64,000 bases of DNA, from the NCBI GenBank assembly GCA_022496205.1, contig WTXD01000033.1:62001-126000 (forward strand), in the 5' to 3' direction. The stretch's first letter is position 1, and every line of letters begins with the position of its first letter. The notes under the pieces are model-generated. The model saw nothing but the letters and a program-made list of their open reading frames with translations. It ran no database searches and was not told the DNA's origin. Below, in pieces: positions 44,374 to 55,556 of the stretch. The position numbers and the translations under genes are program-made. Source of the DNA: Gloeopeniophorella convolvens (Eukaryota > Basidiomycota > Agaricomycetes > Russulales).

Positions 44374-45046
44374 ATGCTGACAGCAGTGATCCCTTCCGGT
44401 CTTCCAACGAGATCCAACAGCAGGGAGGCATCAAGTCCCCGCGTGCGTGGTCAGCGCACTCCCTGCGTTGAATGCAAAGCTGACGGTGCGGCAGCACATA
44501 CCCTGCCGTTCAGCTTTTCGCTCACCCTGCAGAACACCGGCTCCGTTGCGCGTGACCACCTCGCATCGGAGCGCACCTTCCTCGCATACGTCCGCACGAG
44601 CTTGGCGTTCGCCTCTGCTGGAGTCGGTGCGCCACACCCCCATCTCGAGTCCAGCCCGTCCACATCCCACGCTGACACGTTCCGTTCTAGCGCTCGTGCA
44701 GCTGCTCCGTGTTTCCGCGAGCGCGGATCCCCGTTCGGAGGCCGGGACCCCGGCCGTCGCGCGCTACGCCCGACCGCTGGGTGCCACGTTGATCGCGTTC
44801 GGTATGGCAGTCCTCGCACTCGGTAAGTCTGTTCCTGAGACAGCATGCGGTGGTACTGATTTCTGGCGGCTCGCGGGCTCCTTGCATTTGCCGTTCGCAG
44901 GGACATTTCGTTACTTTGCTATTCAGCGCGCGTTGCCCCAAGGCCTCTTTCCGGCTGCGCGTGTGAGCGTGCTTGTTCAGGCGGTGTCCCTGGCCGTGCT
45001 GGTCGGCGTCGTCTTTGGTGTGCTCGTCGCGGTGCATGCAAGCTAA
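44374..45046 (+). CDS. DUF202-domain small membrane protein (Vtc1/YidH-like)
   Basis: Four exons are inferred: 44374-44442, 44533-44626, 44691-44822 and 44901-45046, giving 146 aa; all junctions keep frame. After a short Ser/Arg-rich N-terminus comes NTGSVARDHLASERTFLAYV followed by RTSLAFASAGVALVQLL, the typical DUF202 entry into helix 1. Helix 2 is ARPLGATLIAFGMAVLALGT with FRYFAIQRALPQGLFPAARV, and helix 3 is VSLAVLVGVVFGVLVAV. Three membrane helices and an (R)DHL(A)xERTFLA motif define the family. Vtc1 relatives act in vacuolar polyphosphate polymerase complexes; fungal stand-alone DUF202 proteins are mostly uncharacterised, so function is open. The start codon is the least certain part. 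Confidence 0.84.
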
Positions 45047-45440
45047 CGTCAGAGGCGCCGAGACGGCCGGATGCAGCCCGCCGGCTCCTCCTCAACCGTC
45101 GGGATCTCCACGGGATCCTATCGCGCAGCGCTAGAGCAGGAGAGTGCCCAAGTGGACCTGCCTAGCGAATGCTCCCTCGATCGTGGTATGGATGCTCCCT
45201 GAATCAAAGTTTCGCTTTAATTCCAGAGGCCAAACGCTCAGGAACAAGTTCTGGACACCTCGATAACATTGAATCACAAAGTCGAGTCTGAAGATGAGAG
45301 GACATCTTGTATGCCAGCCAATTTATAGAATTACAAAGCACGGATTCAAGCGCTCAACTGTAAGTACAACTAAGATCGCTCAAAATCACCGTAAGGTGTA
45401 ACACAACCAGATCCTGTTACACCATAGTGCACGATTTCAC
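45047..45440. other. convergent 3' flanks
   Basis: Short intergenic region between the DUF202 gene (plus) and the O-methyltransferase (minus); nothing else seen. Confidence 0.5.
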
Positions 45441-47288
45441 TCATACGGGTGCATAGACTATGGCAGAGATGGGGCCAAAGCTGGTGACAGCCTCGATCGC
45501 CCAACCCGATTTGTGCCCAATCTCAGCGAATTGTTCCCTTGTGCGCTCGCAACCGCCGGTCATCGCCATCATCTGCACACGGAGCATCAGCGCTGGTCCC
45601 CCCGCGCTGCAGGGTACAAGAGTAGATGCTTACCTGCAGATCGAGCATCGTAGTCATGCCACCGAAGCCGACGCCGAAATTCGCGAGCAGAGGAGCGGGT
45701 GGCTCCGGAGGACCATCAGGCTCTGGGCATGCGTGGGGCATTATCGACTCGAAGATGACGAGGCGCGAGCGCGTGTCTGCTGCTGCACGCAGGTGCGTGA
45801 GGATTGTGATGCTTTTCTGTTCTTCCCAGTCGTGCAGAATCCAACGCATTATGTAAGCGGCGGCGCCCTTGACAGGCTGCGGCGTGAAGAAATCGTGCGC
45901 TGAATGGTAGTGGGTGAACAGTTGCCGGAGAACATTGTGGTCAAGCCCACATACCTTGCCATTCCACACGTTGCTCGGCAAGGGCTTCCGGCCCCTCAGC
46001 CTGCCAGAACTAGATTGGAGGACGGCGCGGTGAGCGGGAATGATAGGATGCGCTGGCGGAAACGGCGCACCGCCTGATAGCCTTCTTGGAGGGACGGGAG
46101 GTCTTGTATGATGTAGCGCAGATGGGGGAATTTGGGCTGAAGGATACGGACAACTTTGCCTACGTTCCCGCCAACATCGACGACGACACTGTCTTTCTCC
46201 AGAGCGGCCCAGTTGTAGCCTAATTAGCAGTGCAAGGCGCATCAGAGGCGTTCTATCCCAAAAGTCCGGGCGGGCTCTACCTTCGATGAACACATTATCC
46301 GAGAACCGACTGCCCATCGAGCCTTTCAACGCAGTGCTGAAACGACCGAGGCGCCATTCGTTGCCTTTCTCGTTGAACCAGTCCCAGACCGAGCCCTTCG
46401 TCTTGTACGCGAGGCTGAATGGGGTGTCGTAGCCCTCAGAGTTCTGAACGAAGGCAGCAAGGTACGCCGAGGACTTCAGGCTTTCATCCGTGCTACGATC
46501 AGGGTCGGAGCATGAATTAGCCCTCACGTGAAGACGTTGCGAGAAGAACGCACTCACAAGTGCCCGGCAAGCGCGGCAGGAGGGGCGCCGTCATATTTCG
46601 AGATGAGTTCCCTGAACGGGAATCCATCAGATCAGCGATTCGAAGCACTCGGAGATAGATAAGGTGCGAGCGGGCGCTCACTCGGATCGAAGCTCTTTCA
46701 CGGGCTTCGCCTTCACCAGGATGGAGGATACGCGGTTGTTGGCAAAAACGTTAGGGGTGACCTCTCTGAAGATATGGCGCGAGGCGAGGTGGCGCATTGT
46801 GCGCGCTGGCCGTGACGAGGATCAGCGTGGACGTATGTGTGGTCGCTGCGTACGCGTACCCAAGTCGGTAGGTTTGACGCCCGCTATCTTGCCGATCTCG
46901 TCAACTTGCAGGCCCTTGGGAGACCCAACACCGAGGGTCAGAGTGAGGTGAAGGAGGAACGGGGGGCGCGACACACGTCTGGACTAGCTTCCGCAAGGAT
47001 GTCGGGAACATCGCAGTCAACAGCCAGCCCGATCGACGAGGCCGTGTGCATGCCCAGCGTATACTCGAATATCGTGTCTGCGGGCCCGCGGATAGCTGCA
47101 ATAAGCTGGCTGGCGGCCGCGATGGCAATGCGCGATGCCCCCTGAGCCTTGGGGTCGTCACCGAGCGGTGTCGAGTGGAGAGGGGCGTCTAGAGAGGGAA
47201 ATTGCGCGCCCTGCTTGTCATACAGGGACTCGAGCGTCTGCACGCTGGAGGTGATGAGTGCGACGAGGGCCGAGAGCGGGGTAGACAT
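45441..47288 (-). CDS. SAM-dependent O-methyltransferase, COMT/plant-like family 2
   Basis: Transfers a methyl group from S-adenosylmethionine to a hydroxyl of a small, probably aromatic substrate. Multiple exons are inferred on the minus strand. Start is MSTPLSALVALITSSVQTLE. The dimerisation region includes DGLQVDEIGKIAGVKPTDLA and RHLASRHIFREVTPNVFANN. The SAM-binding loop reads VVVDVGGNVGKVVRILQP (canonical DVGGGxG with Asn). The core goes on with AHDFFTPQPVKGAAAYIMRW followed by ILHDWEEQKS, where the His of HDW is the catalytic base in this family. The end is QFAEIGHKSGWAIEAVTSFG and IVYAPV, stop at 45441-45443. All family landmarks are present, so it looks intact. No polyketide or peptide synthase is nearby. 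Confidence 0.9.
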
Positions 47289-48193
47289 GACAGGGAGTTG
47301 ACGTTGAGGGGGGATATGGCTAGGCTGGACAGACGTCGCACAGGAGCTGATGTGCCGGGCTTATCATTACAATGCCTGCAGGTGCGCGGCCGCCGGCAGC
47401 TCTGGTGAGTGGCCTGCGTTGTACCTCTGGCTCGAAGGAGTACACATAATGACTCGGAGTAAGCAACGCTTTACATAACACATTTGAACACCCGGTCTAC
47501 CTATATATGCACGCAACAAAAGATGCTCGGGCAGGGTCGAGGGATCTCGGAGACCGCGGTTGCGGCACATGCCTTGCTTGACCAGTGCTCGGTCAGAACG
47601 AGGTCATGCATGCATCCTGCGCTCCATGTAGCTGCACCATGTGAGGCGAAACCCCTGGGAAAACAGGTGCTGGAGGAGTGCTTTCGGAAGGGCCAGCTCG
47701 GTGATTAGATGGATCGTCATCTTCTTGACTAGCTGAAATTCAGATGCAGTGACTCGTGGACGATAAGAGGCTGAGTCAAGGCCGAGTATTGTGGGTGAAC
47801 TAAGGAGCATCTGCAGAAGATAAAAACAACGGAAGGGGGGGTAGCACGAGAAGGTCAGTGACGATCCCTGGACGATGTCTGAATCCCGCTGTGGAGCTTT
47901 GTAGCGCCCGTGGAAGACTACGGTCCTCTCAGGTCCTCTCTAATCAGAGGTGAGCGGATCAATCGATCTTTGCATCGGCTGGAACCGAGACAATGGTCTG
48001 GCTGGTGAGCATGGAGCTGCACCGGCGTATCGGTCACGAATTAGGGATACCGGTGCCGCCGCCCGCCGCACGAGGGTAGACTAGAAAATAAGTCGAAGCC
48101 CGAAACTCTGGAAGTATGTACCTTTTTGCATAAATGTGAACGACGCCGTGAAAAAGAAGTGTAATAAAGCGACAGGGTAGGACCTAGCTGATA
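47289..48193. other. intergenic between O-methyltransferase and USB1
   Basis: Nothing recognised; includes the promoter of the O-methyltransferase and the 3' flank of USB1, both on the minus strand. Confidence 0.5.
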
Positions 48194-49286
48194 CTACCCC
48201 GCTAACTCCCAGGTAAACACGTCTTTTCCAATCCTGATGCTCACCTTTTCCACTTCGATTGCACCTGCAGAGCCCCCTAGCCGTGCGCCTAACTCAGCGT
48301 TCAATGCTGGGACAATATTCTCGGGTAGGTGAGGTATCGTTGGAAAAGAGGCAGTCCTTCCATCCGTCAGACCTTCCGGAAGCGCAGGATCTGACGAAGG
48401 AATTGAAGGAATTGGCTTTTGAATCGAAGTATCGAGCAGTGTCCAGGCAAACGACGAATGAAAACGCGGCTGTTCGTAGTACTCTTTTTGACGAAAGGAG
48501 AGCAAGGAGGGAGTCAGGGCATTCGAGAGAGTTCGCAGCTGCAAGAATGGCATCGTCAGAGTCCTATTAGTTGACGAGATCATCGATAGTGCGGGTTGAA
48601 CACAGTACCTCCTGATGACCGGCGCCAACTTCTAGGCAAAGAAACGTCCGAGTACGCTCATCGTTTGTAAGATCTGAGAATGCCGCGAAAGACGCCGTAA
48701 ATCTGAAGCGAAGGGATATGCATCAGCTCACCTGCTTCTCTCAACATCTATATGCGGAAAGGGGAGCGTCGACGGACGGTGTGACGGACTGAGTAATGGG
48801 CACTCACGGGGCATGATCCTTTGCGACGCGTCGCACCGCTTGCTTCATCTCCTCTTTCTGATGTGGACGTAAGAAAAAGGGTCGCGTTAGGGAAACGTGC
48901 AGCTCGCGCAAGCTTGCAACGTCGTCCCTGCCCTGATCCGTCCCCAGCAGGCGCACGCTCGGCGCCTCCCCCCGCGCGATGGCTACAGCACGTTCAACGA
49001 TCCCTCTCAGCGGTCCGCGGAGCACGATTGGAACGTAGACGTATGACGCCCATTGTCCTTCGACATGCGGGGTCGTGCGCGCGCGGCCTTGGTGTTTCGA
49101 TGGGTCATCCACTGGCACCGCTGGGGTTAGGTGGGCCACGAGAGCGGGAAGCTTGCGTTTCTTTGTTGCGGGTGGTTGTGACGGCAACGATGAAGCAACT
49201 TCCCCTCTTCCTGTTTCTGCTTCGGCCTCTGAGGAAGACGAGGACCCGTCGTAGGGCACAAGTGCCGTCGAGTGAGTTCGTTTCAT
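48194..49286 (-). CDS. USB1: U6 snRNA 3'-phosphodiesterase (Usb1/Mpn1 family)
   Basis: Trims and protects the 3' end of U6 spliceosomal RNA in the nucleus. Three exons are inferred on the minus strand. Exon 1 starts MKRTHSTALVPYDGSSSSSE and contains a basic stretch TKKRKLP; it ends at AKDHA plus part of a Pro codon. Exon 2 starts FTASFAAFSDLTNDERTRTF and runs to LCLEVGAGHQE. Exon 3 starts LRTLSNALTPSLLSF and runs to the TAG at 48194-48196. The two catalytic H-x-S motifs of the 2H phosphoesterase fold are visible: HVSLTRP (His130) and RFHSSFAWTL. The second half also has the expected FTWELAG ending. All residues expected for activity are present. Confidence 0.9.
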
Positions 49287-50321
49287 CCGCGGTCGAGTAA
49301 ACCAGAGTAAACCGGGCGGTTGCGGACTGTTACGGATAAGCTGAAAGCGGGTATATCGGGCCGTCCGCGTCAGGCCGAGTCAACTGGATTCGGCAGCCGC
49401 CGGCCACAGTGCAGCCTCGCACCTGGCTTGTCGAGGGTCGGCCACGTTCTATTGATGGCGTTACTGCCAGTGTATGTTGCGGGGCAATGATCCTTCCTGC
49501 TCTCTCACTTCTTCGAACGTTGATGCGTGCCTCAATTCATCAGGGGCTTCTTTTCCCTCGACTCGATCGCCTACAATTCCAGAATTGTACTAACGGTTGG
49601 TCATTCTTACCATCTTGCGCCGCGGGTCTCATGGTGCTGCGATCTCTGGGGGCATGCCGAGGCTCGTGTGTTACCTCAGGTATGTGCCTCTTCTATGTAT
49701 GTCAATGGGTTCCCTTATGAGTTAGAGCCAGTCAAGGCCTGAGCTCGATGACCTCTGAACCATCATCGAACCACCTCCCATGCTGGCGAATGCTTGATTC
49801 TGTTTTTAACGCATCAAATGTTCGCTTTCCGACCATGAGCAGCTACGAAGGGGTATCACTCCCTCACCAACGGAGCAACTGCCTTCCGTCGGCCAACTCC
49901 ATATCCTTCCAGTAACGTACCACGTCTCCGAAACCTGTGAACTTCCCAGGCTATTCTTATTTTCTGATCAGCTGGCGAACTTCCCCACTGTCAGGTCGCA
50001 CATCTTTAGCCCCGTGCATGCGCCCTATACCCGTGTGGTATTTCCTAGCCACGGTCTCTCTCAACTCAACGGTGGCGAAAGTTCCGTTAAACCCCGGAGA
50101 CTGCGTTATACTTGGAGGTAGCCTCTTGGACAGCTGATCAACCATGTAGAGCTGACAAATTCAAATCAACCTTGAGCTGCTCGTGGGGAGCAATTGCCAG
50201 CTATGGTGCATTCTTCCTCCCACTGCTCCCGACATTGATCACAGGACTGTATTGCGCGCACTGGTTTATAAGTGCTGTTTTCCTTTAGCCGTTGTCTGTG
50301 ATCCACATCTCGCAGGCAGCC
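49287..50321. other. intergenic upstream of the carboxylesterase
   Basis: Several short plus-strand frames (for example 49527-49742 and 49937-50137) have no recognisable domain. A TATA box lies at the distal end. Confidence 0.45.
50266..50272 (+). promoter_or_regulatory. TATA box of the carboxylesterase gene
   Basis: TTATAAG, 56 bp before the predicted start codon of the secreted carboxylesterase. Confidence 0.5.
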
Positions 50322-52710
50322 ATGAAGATGCAAGTCTTACGTTTGATCTCAGCCATTGGCTTCTTCGCAGTCGCAGTTGGCGCAGGCCTCACAACGAGCC
50401 AACTTAGCAGCTCTCTGTCCTTTTTATATCAAAACGACCTAAATTGTAAGAATCTATTGGGTGCTCCATCATTTCCTTCACTACTCACGATAATCTACGA
50501 CCCAGGGCCGGACGCTACAGATCACTCTGGGGCAATCCTCATCGAACCCCGAAGCAACAAAGCCGCAGCTTCCGCATGTGGCGTGCTAAGCGAAACCCTC
50601 CTCCCTCCAAACGGTTCTCACTTCACGAGCGACTTCTCTTCGCTGTTGTCGTACCTCTCTTTTGAAGGCAAATTCCCTGATGATCAGGAGTTTTGGATCG
50701 CATCGACGTCACGTGGTATTTGCCAGGTTATCACCAAGGGAGCGCGCGTCAGGTCGTCATCCTGCAACAGGATCCTGCCAGCCTTGTGCTCACAGAGCGC
50801 GCCGTTCCGCCCAGCAAGCAACCAAGCGAGTTCCGCCATCTATTCCACCGGGAAAGCTGCTGACGCGTACCGCAGGACAAGAGTAGCAAATGGGAAGTTA
50901 CAATCTCCGCTAAAGACCTTACGGTGACAGGGTATGTACATCTTCGCGTAGTTTGAGTTTTTGTGGAATCAAACCCTACTTTCATAGCTACCGCGACCAT
51001 CTGTCGTTCCGTTTCCTTGGCCTCCCGTACGCGAACCCTCCAGAGCGGTTCACCTACTCGACCTTGTATTCAGGCGCGCAGAAAGTCTTCAATGCGACAA
51101 ATATTGGGTCGCAGTGTGTTCAAACCGGCGGTGGTGGGAGTGAAAACTGTCTTTTCCTTAACATTTTCACGCCCTTCATCCCCAAAGCGGACACCCCAGC
51201 CTCGCAACTGAAACCTGTAGTGCTTCATATCCACGGTGGCGCCTTCACCAGTGGCTCTGCCAACGATGGCACGTTCGACGGCGGCAACTTCGTATCGCGT
51301 GGAGATATTGTCGTGGTCGACATCAACTATCGTCTATCAACGCTTGGCTTCCTGGCTTTGGAAGATGGTATCACGAACGGCAACTTCGGGATTGCTGACA
51401 TGACCGTTGCGCTCGAATGGGTGCAGAAGTACATCTCCTCTTTCGGTGGAGACCCCAACCGAGTCACAATCATGGGACAGTCCGCTGGTGCTGCCGCCAC
51501 CAGAGCTCTTCTCGCGTCGCCGAAGGCGATAGGCAAGTTTTCGGCTGCCATACCTATGAGCAATCTCGCTGGCGAAGATTTCGCAACGACCTTCTCTTTG
51601 TATTTTACCATTCCTCAGCTGCAAACAGCCGCCGTCAACGGTATCCTCGCTGAAACGGGTTGCAACAAGACCGACCTCGCTGACACTCTAGCGTGCCTGA
51701 GGGCCGTCGATGCAGATACGTTGGTAAATCTACCTACGGTTGCGAGGTCTGTCCCATTTAGGCTCAAAAATGTCGCAACACTAACAACTCTACACAGTTT
51801 CATCGTGATAGACGGAACGTTTGTCACCTCAAAGCAACTGCCTGTTGACGGTTCGAGCCCTGTCGCCAAAGTCCCTGTCATGATGGGTTTCATGCGGGAT
51901 GACGGTGCGGCCTTCATCGGTTTCCCACCCAATACAGACATTACCAGCAACATCGCCTCCATTCTGTATGCTCTCGCTGGCTTCTTTCACATCACTTCTT
52001 CCGTCTGATTGGCCATCCACAGATCGAGTCCATCCGCCGCGGACGTTGTCTCTTCCGGGCTATTCCCTGTTCCCGCAGGGCCAAACGCGACGTTGAATGT
52101 CTTCAACGTGACAGCCCGCATTACCACGGACATCGAATTTCGCTGTCTCGATCAGGCTGCGGCTCTGTCAGCCCTGAACCACAACGTCTTCCCGAAAATC
52201 TGGATGTACCAATTCGAGAGGTCGTACCAAACCCCTGGTTTCGACCCTAACGCGCCCATCTGCGATGCGCCCATCACGGCGACCCATCCTTTCGGAGACC
52301 CATCTCAGGAGTACTTTAAGTGCGTCCCGGGATTCAGCTGAGGTCTGCGCAACGTTTGTGCTGACGCGCTCGTTAGGTGCCATTCCGGCGAGTTGTTCTT
52401 CGTCTGGGGAAACTTGGGGCAGTTTTCGCTGCCTTTCCGCGACGCAAACGACCTTCCGTTTTCTCAGTTCGCGCAGGACGTCTGGGTCTCCTTCATCCGT
52501 ACTCACGATCCGAACCCGTCTCAAGCGTTCCTCGCTGCTCGCGGCTATACGAGCACTCTCAACACTATCCGCAGCTCATCAACTTGGCAGCCGCTCACGT
52601 CTAAGGACCCCACGGCGATTCGGCTGCTGAATCTCGAACCTGCCACCACTGCTTTTGAGGAAGAGCCGCAGTGCGGTTTCCTGAGTTTGCCTTTCACGAC
52701 ATTTGGATGA
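50322..52710 (+). CDS. secreted type-B carboxylesterase/lipase (alpha/beta-hydrolase)
   Basis: Starts MKMQVLRLISAIGFFAVAVG, a convincing signal peptide. An N-terminal extension of about 150 aa follows after the first intron (WPDATDHSGAILIEPRSN, with Cys residues and ALCSQSAPF), as in a group of basidiomycete esterases. The hydrolase domain begins DLTVTGYRDHLSFRFLGLPY. It has the oxyanion hole VVLHIHGGAFTSGS, the nucleophile elbow VTIMGQSAGAAA (Ser in GQSAG), and late KCHSGELFFVWG with the catalytic His. At least six introns are inferred. One, near 50815-50875, has a GC..AG form (CCA|gcaagc...cgcag|GAC) because no GT donor keeps the frame. Many N-glycosylation-type Asn sites fit secretion. It probably hydrolyses esters outside the cell; substrate unknown. 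Confidence 0.9.
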
Positions 52711-53355
52711 CGGGCAGCGTTCGGTATACTGTATACCTTGATGCATACTATCAGATGGTCACGACAATTATATATCGTTTCCGATGTATCGGTGTTAAGT
52801 CGGTGTTAAGAAGACACAGCAGGCGGACCGCCCGGCTTCCGATTCGGTTGCCTCGGCGACTGCCATGTCTAGCCATGTCCATCGAGTCCTACTTACTAGG
52901 TCCTACTCGGTGCAGTCACCGGTCGTGACCGTCTAAACAATAAGTGTCGTCAACGGGCCATCTTTCGTGATTGTTCTTTTTACGCCATGAGCACGACGCG
53001 ATACCATGTACATTAATGGCTCTGCTGCTCTCCATGGGAATGGGCATTCCGCATATCCACACAGCCAAACGACACCACGATTGGCACCGTCCGTGGCCAA
53101 CCCACCTCTTTTTGTTTGGACACTTTGGTATTCCGGCCCCGCCCTTGGTGCGTACTCAGGAATATGACACCTGAGGAGTTATGTTTCACCCCACGGAAAA
53201 TGCGTACCTGATCCTAGCCTGCTTCCTCCGTACATTGATAAACACCATAGTAGCCCGCTATAGGACGCTCGCACTTCACCCACATACCCTCAACCTCGCG
53301 GCGTTGACGCCTCTAGCACCCAGCATTTCTCAGTTCTTTTCCATTATCTGCGCTC
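52711..53355. other. intergenic upstream of the coiled-coil pair
   Basis: No gene recognised. Small plus-strand frames here lack coding features. Confidence 0.5.
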
Positions 53356-53931
53356 ATGTCGTATCCGTCCCAAAGTGATGTGGTCTACTATCACCCCGCA
53401 AATGCAGACGGGCGTGTGTACCTTGAAGGGAGCAATAGAGACAGACGCCACCGTGTCATGGCAGAGCTAAGCGCTATGCAATCAGGTATGACTCCCCCGC
53501 AGAATGATGCATTCGAACTAATGCATCCGCTCGATTTTGTCATAGACCTCCTGCTCAATCCAACTGTAGAGGGCTTGGCTGCTTGTGCCGAGAAGAAGTC
53601 CGAACTCACCAATCTGATGGAGGAAGCTGTAGACAACTGTTTCGCAAGAGTTCGCAACCAGGATGTCCAAATGGCGGAGCTGAAGCACATGATGGATGTA
53701 CATGATCGCATGTGCGAGGAAAACCAGCGTCGTCAAGAGAGGATCCGACAGAAGGACCTAAAAATAGCTCAACTCGCCACGGCGCTGGAATTAGGGCGAC
53801 GTCTCTGTGCGGAAGCTGCGGCGCGGAATGCGGAGAAACGGGCTAAGATTGCTCGATTGGAAGAGCAGATCCGCGTGGATCGTCGCAGGATAGCCCAGGG
53901 ATTGCCACCTATTCCTGATGACGATATATGA
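53356..53931 (+). CDS. small coiled-coil protein of unknown function, copy 1
   Basis: I do not recognise a named family. The open frame encodes 191 aa, but a 60-nt segment at 53486-53545 (gtatga...catag) looks like an in-frame, stop-free intron. Splicing it gives 171 aa and makes the protein collinear with copy 2 at 54876-55462. It has a short variable N-terminus (MSYPSQSDVVYYHPANADGR), then RDRRHRVMAELSAMQ and DLLLNPTVEGLAACAEKKSE. A long predicted coiled coil rich in Glu/Arg/Gln follows (EENQRRQERIRQKDLKIAQL), ending ARLEEQIRVDRRRIAQGLPP. No signal or membrane segment. A structural or adaptor role is only a guess. Confidence 0.72.
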   Translation: MSYPSQSDVVYYHPANADGRVYLEGSNRDRRHRVMAELSAMQSGMTPPQNDAFELMHPLDFVIDLLLNPTVEGLAACAEKKSELTNLMEEAVDNCFARVRNQDVQMAELKHMMDVHDRMCEENQRRQERIRQKDLKIAQLATALELGRRLCAEAAARNAEKRAKIARLEEQIRVDRRRIAQGLPPIPDDDI

Positions 53932-54875
53932 TAAATCATCGCACGACCTAGTAGTTGTTGAATATACGTTCGATTCTCGGCAAACGCGCAGCGTTTGCGT
54001 GTCGTAAATACGACCGATTTATACTACTGAGCGTCCGTAATAAGATCACTGCGATTGGGTGCCGCGCATGCTTGGAACCGCGCCCGCGCGACACCGGCGA
54101 TGCGAGGGAGGGGAACAGTCGAGCCAAATATACTCAATGGGGCCTAGAGGTCGAGTGCCAGATGACGCACGACAGTGAAGTCCTTTGCAGTATACCCGAT
54201 AGTTTTGTTTTTTCTAACCGCCATTGTGCTCCGCTTCGGCGGATCCCGAGGGCCAGCCTCAGTCAAAGCCTTTAGTACGCGTACGCGCCACGAGGAGCCT
54301 TCACGCTGGCAGAACAATAGCCCAACGATTCCCTATTCTTCACTCACACATTCCTCATGATGGTCGACAAACATAATGGCTTTCAGCAGCGGTATGACAG
54401 ACAATAATACCATACAATGCCACAGGCCCGCAGGGTGCGCGCCATATACCCTCTGGTCCCCCTCGAGTCTCGCACAACCCGAGAAACAATAAGCGTCATT
54501 AGTGGACTCTCCGTAATTGTATCCCCTGTCCCTCTACACAATCACCGTCGGCGTGACTTGGGGTGCGACCTCCTCAATAGCTCTGCTCTTCTCCATGGCA
54601 ATGAGCGTCTGACCAAGGCCAGTTGTTGTAGTCAAGTGAGACCATAATTGTCCCTACGCACCGTTTTTGTCCAGTCTCTCGGCATTCTGGTGCTCCTAAT
54701 TCACTCCTAGGGGTGCGACGCTGGTCGAGTCGCCTTTGGTTTCGGCCCGCGCGCGCATTGATAAGATTCATGGTTCCCAGCAGAACGAGTCCCTACACAC
54801 ACCCCACCCAGTTCTCTGCTCGGCGTTGACGCCTCGGACCTTTGCACCCATCCCCTTCTTCCATTCTCCACTAAT
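53932..54875. other. intergenic between coiled-coil paralogues
   Basis: No gene recognised; contains the copy 2 promoter. Confidence 0.5.
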
Positions 54876-55462
54876 ATGTCGTCTTCTTTTCAACCCGATG
54901 CTTCCTACAGTCAACTTCAACACACGGACGCATATCCGCGCTACGAAGAAAAGGACAAGGAGAGGCGCGACCGCGTCATGGCTGAGATGAACGCGCTTCG
55001 ATTGGGTGAGTACGCCTGGTGCTGGTCAAGGCACGAAGTATTTCACGCGTATCATGTCAGCTCACCTTTGTCCTAGACTATCTACGCGATCCAAGTATAG
55101 AAGGCCTGGTCGCCTGCGCAGCGAAGCACTCCGAATTCACCAATATGATGGAGGATGCCGTAGACGACTGCTTTGCGAAAATCCGCGATCAAGATCTTCA
55201 ATTGGCCGAAATAAGGCAAATGATTGAAGCAGGTTCTCGTATGCGCGAGGAGAACCATCGCCGCCAAGAGAGAATTCGTAAGAAGGACCAGATAATCTCC
55301 CAACTGGATGCCGAGGTAGAGTATGGGCGGCGACTCCTAGCTGAGAGTGAGTTGCGTAACGCTGAGAAAAGGGCGCGGAACGCTCGTTGGGAAGCACAGA
55401 TAAATGAGAATTATCGCAGAATGGCTCAGGGATTACCGCCCATCATCCTCCATGATTCATAG
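54876..55462 (+). CDS. small coiled-coil protein of unknown function, copy 2
   Basis: Two exons: 54876-55005 and 55077-55462, with an intron from gtgagt to cctag at the position matching the suspected intron in copy 1. The product is 171 aa, the same spliced length as copy 1. The start MSSSFQPDASYSQLQHTDAY is followed by ERRDRVMAEMNALRLDYL, DPSIEGLVACAAKHSEFTNM, then MREENHRRQERIRKKDQIIS and the end RRMAQGLPPIILHDS. The conserved blocks (VMAEL/M, EGL.ACA.K.SE, EEN.RRQERIR.KD, RNAEKRA, AQGLPPI) are shared with copy 1. Tandem duplicates; function unknown. The intron here does not preserve an open frame when retained. Confidence 0.78.
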
Positions 55463-55556
55463 ATATATTGACATCGAGGTAGATTGTACAGCATAGGATA
55501 TGAGTTTATTGATATATATCGCGGGATGTACCTCTTAGCTACGAATGAGGTCCAAT

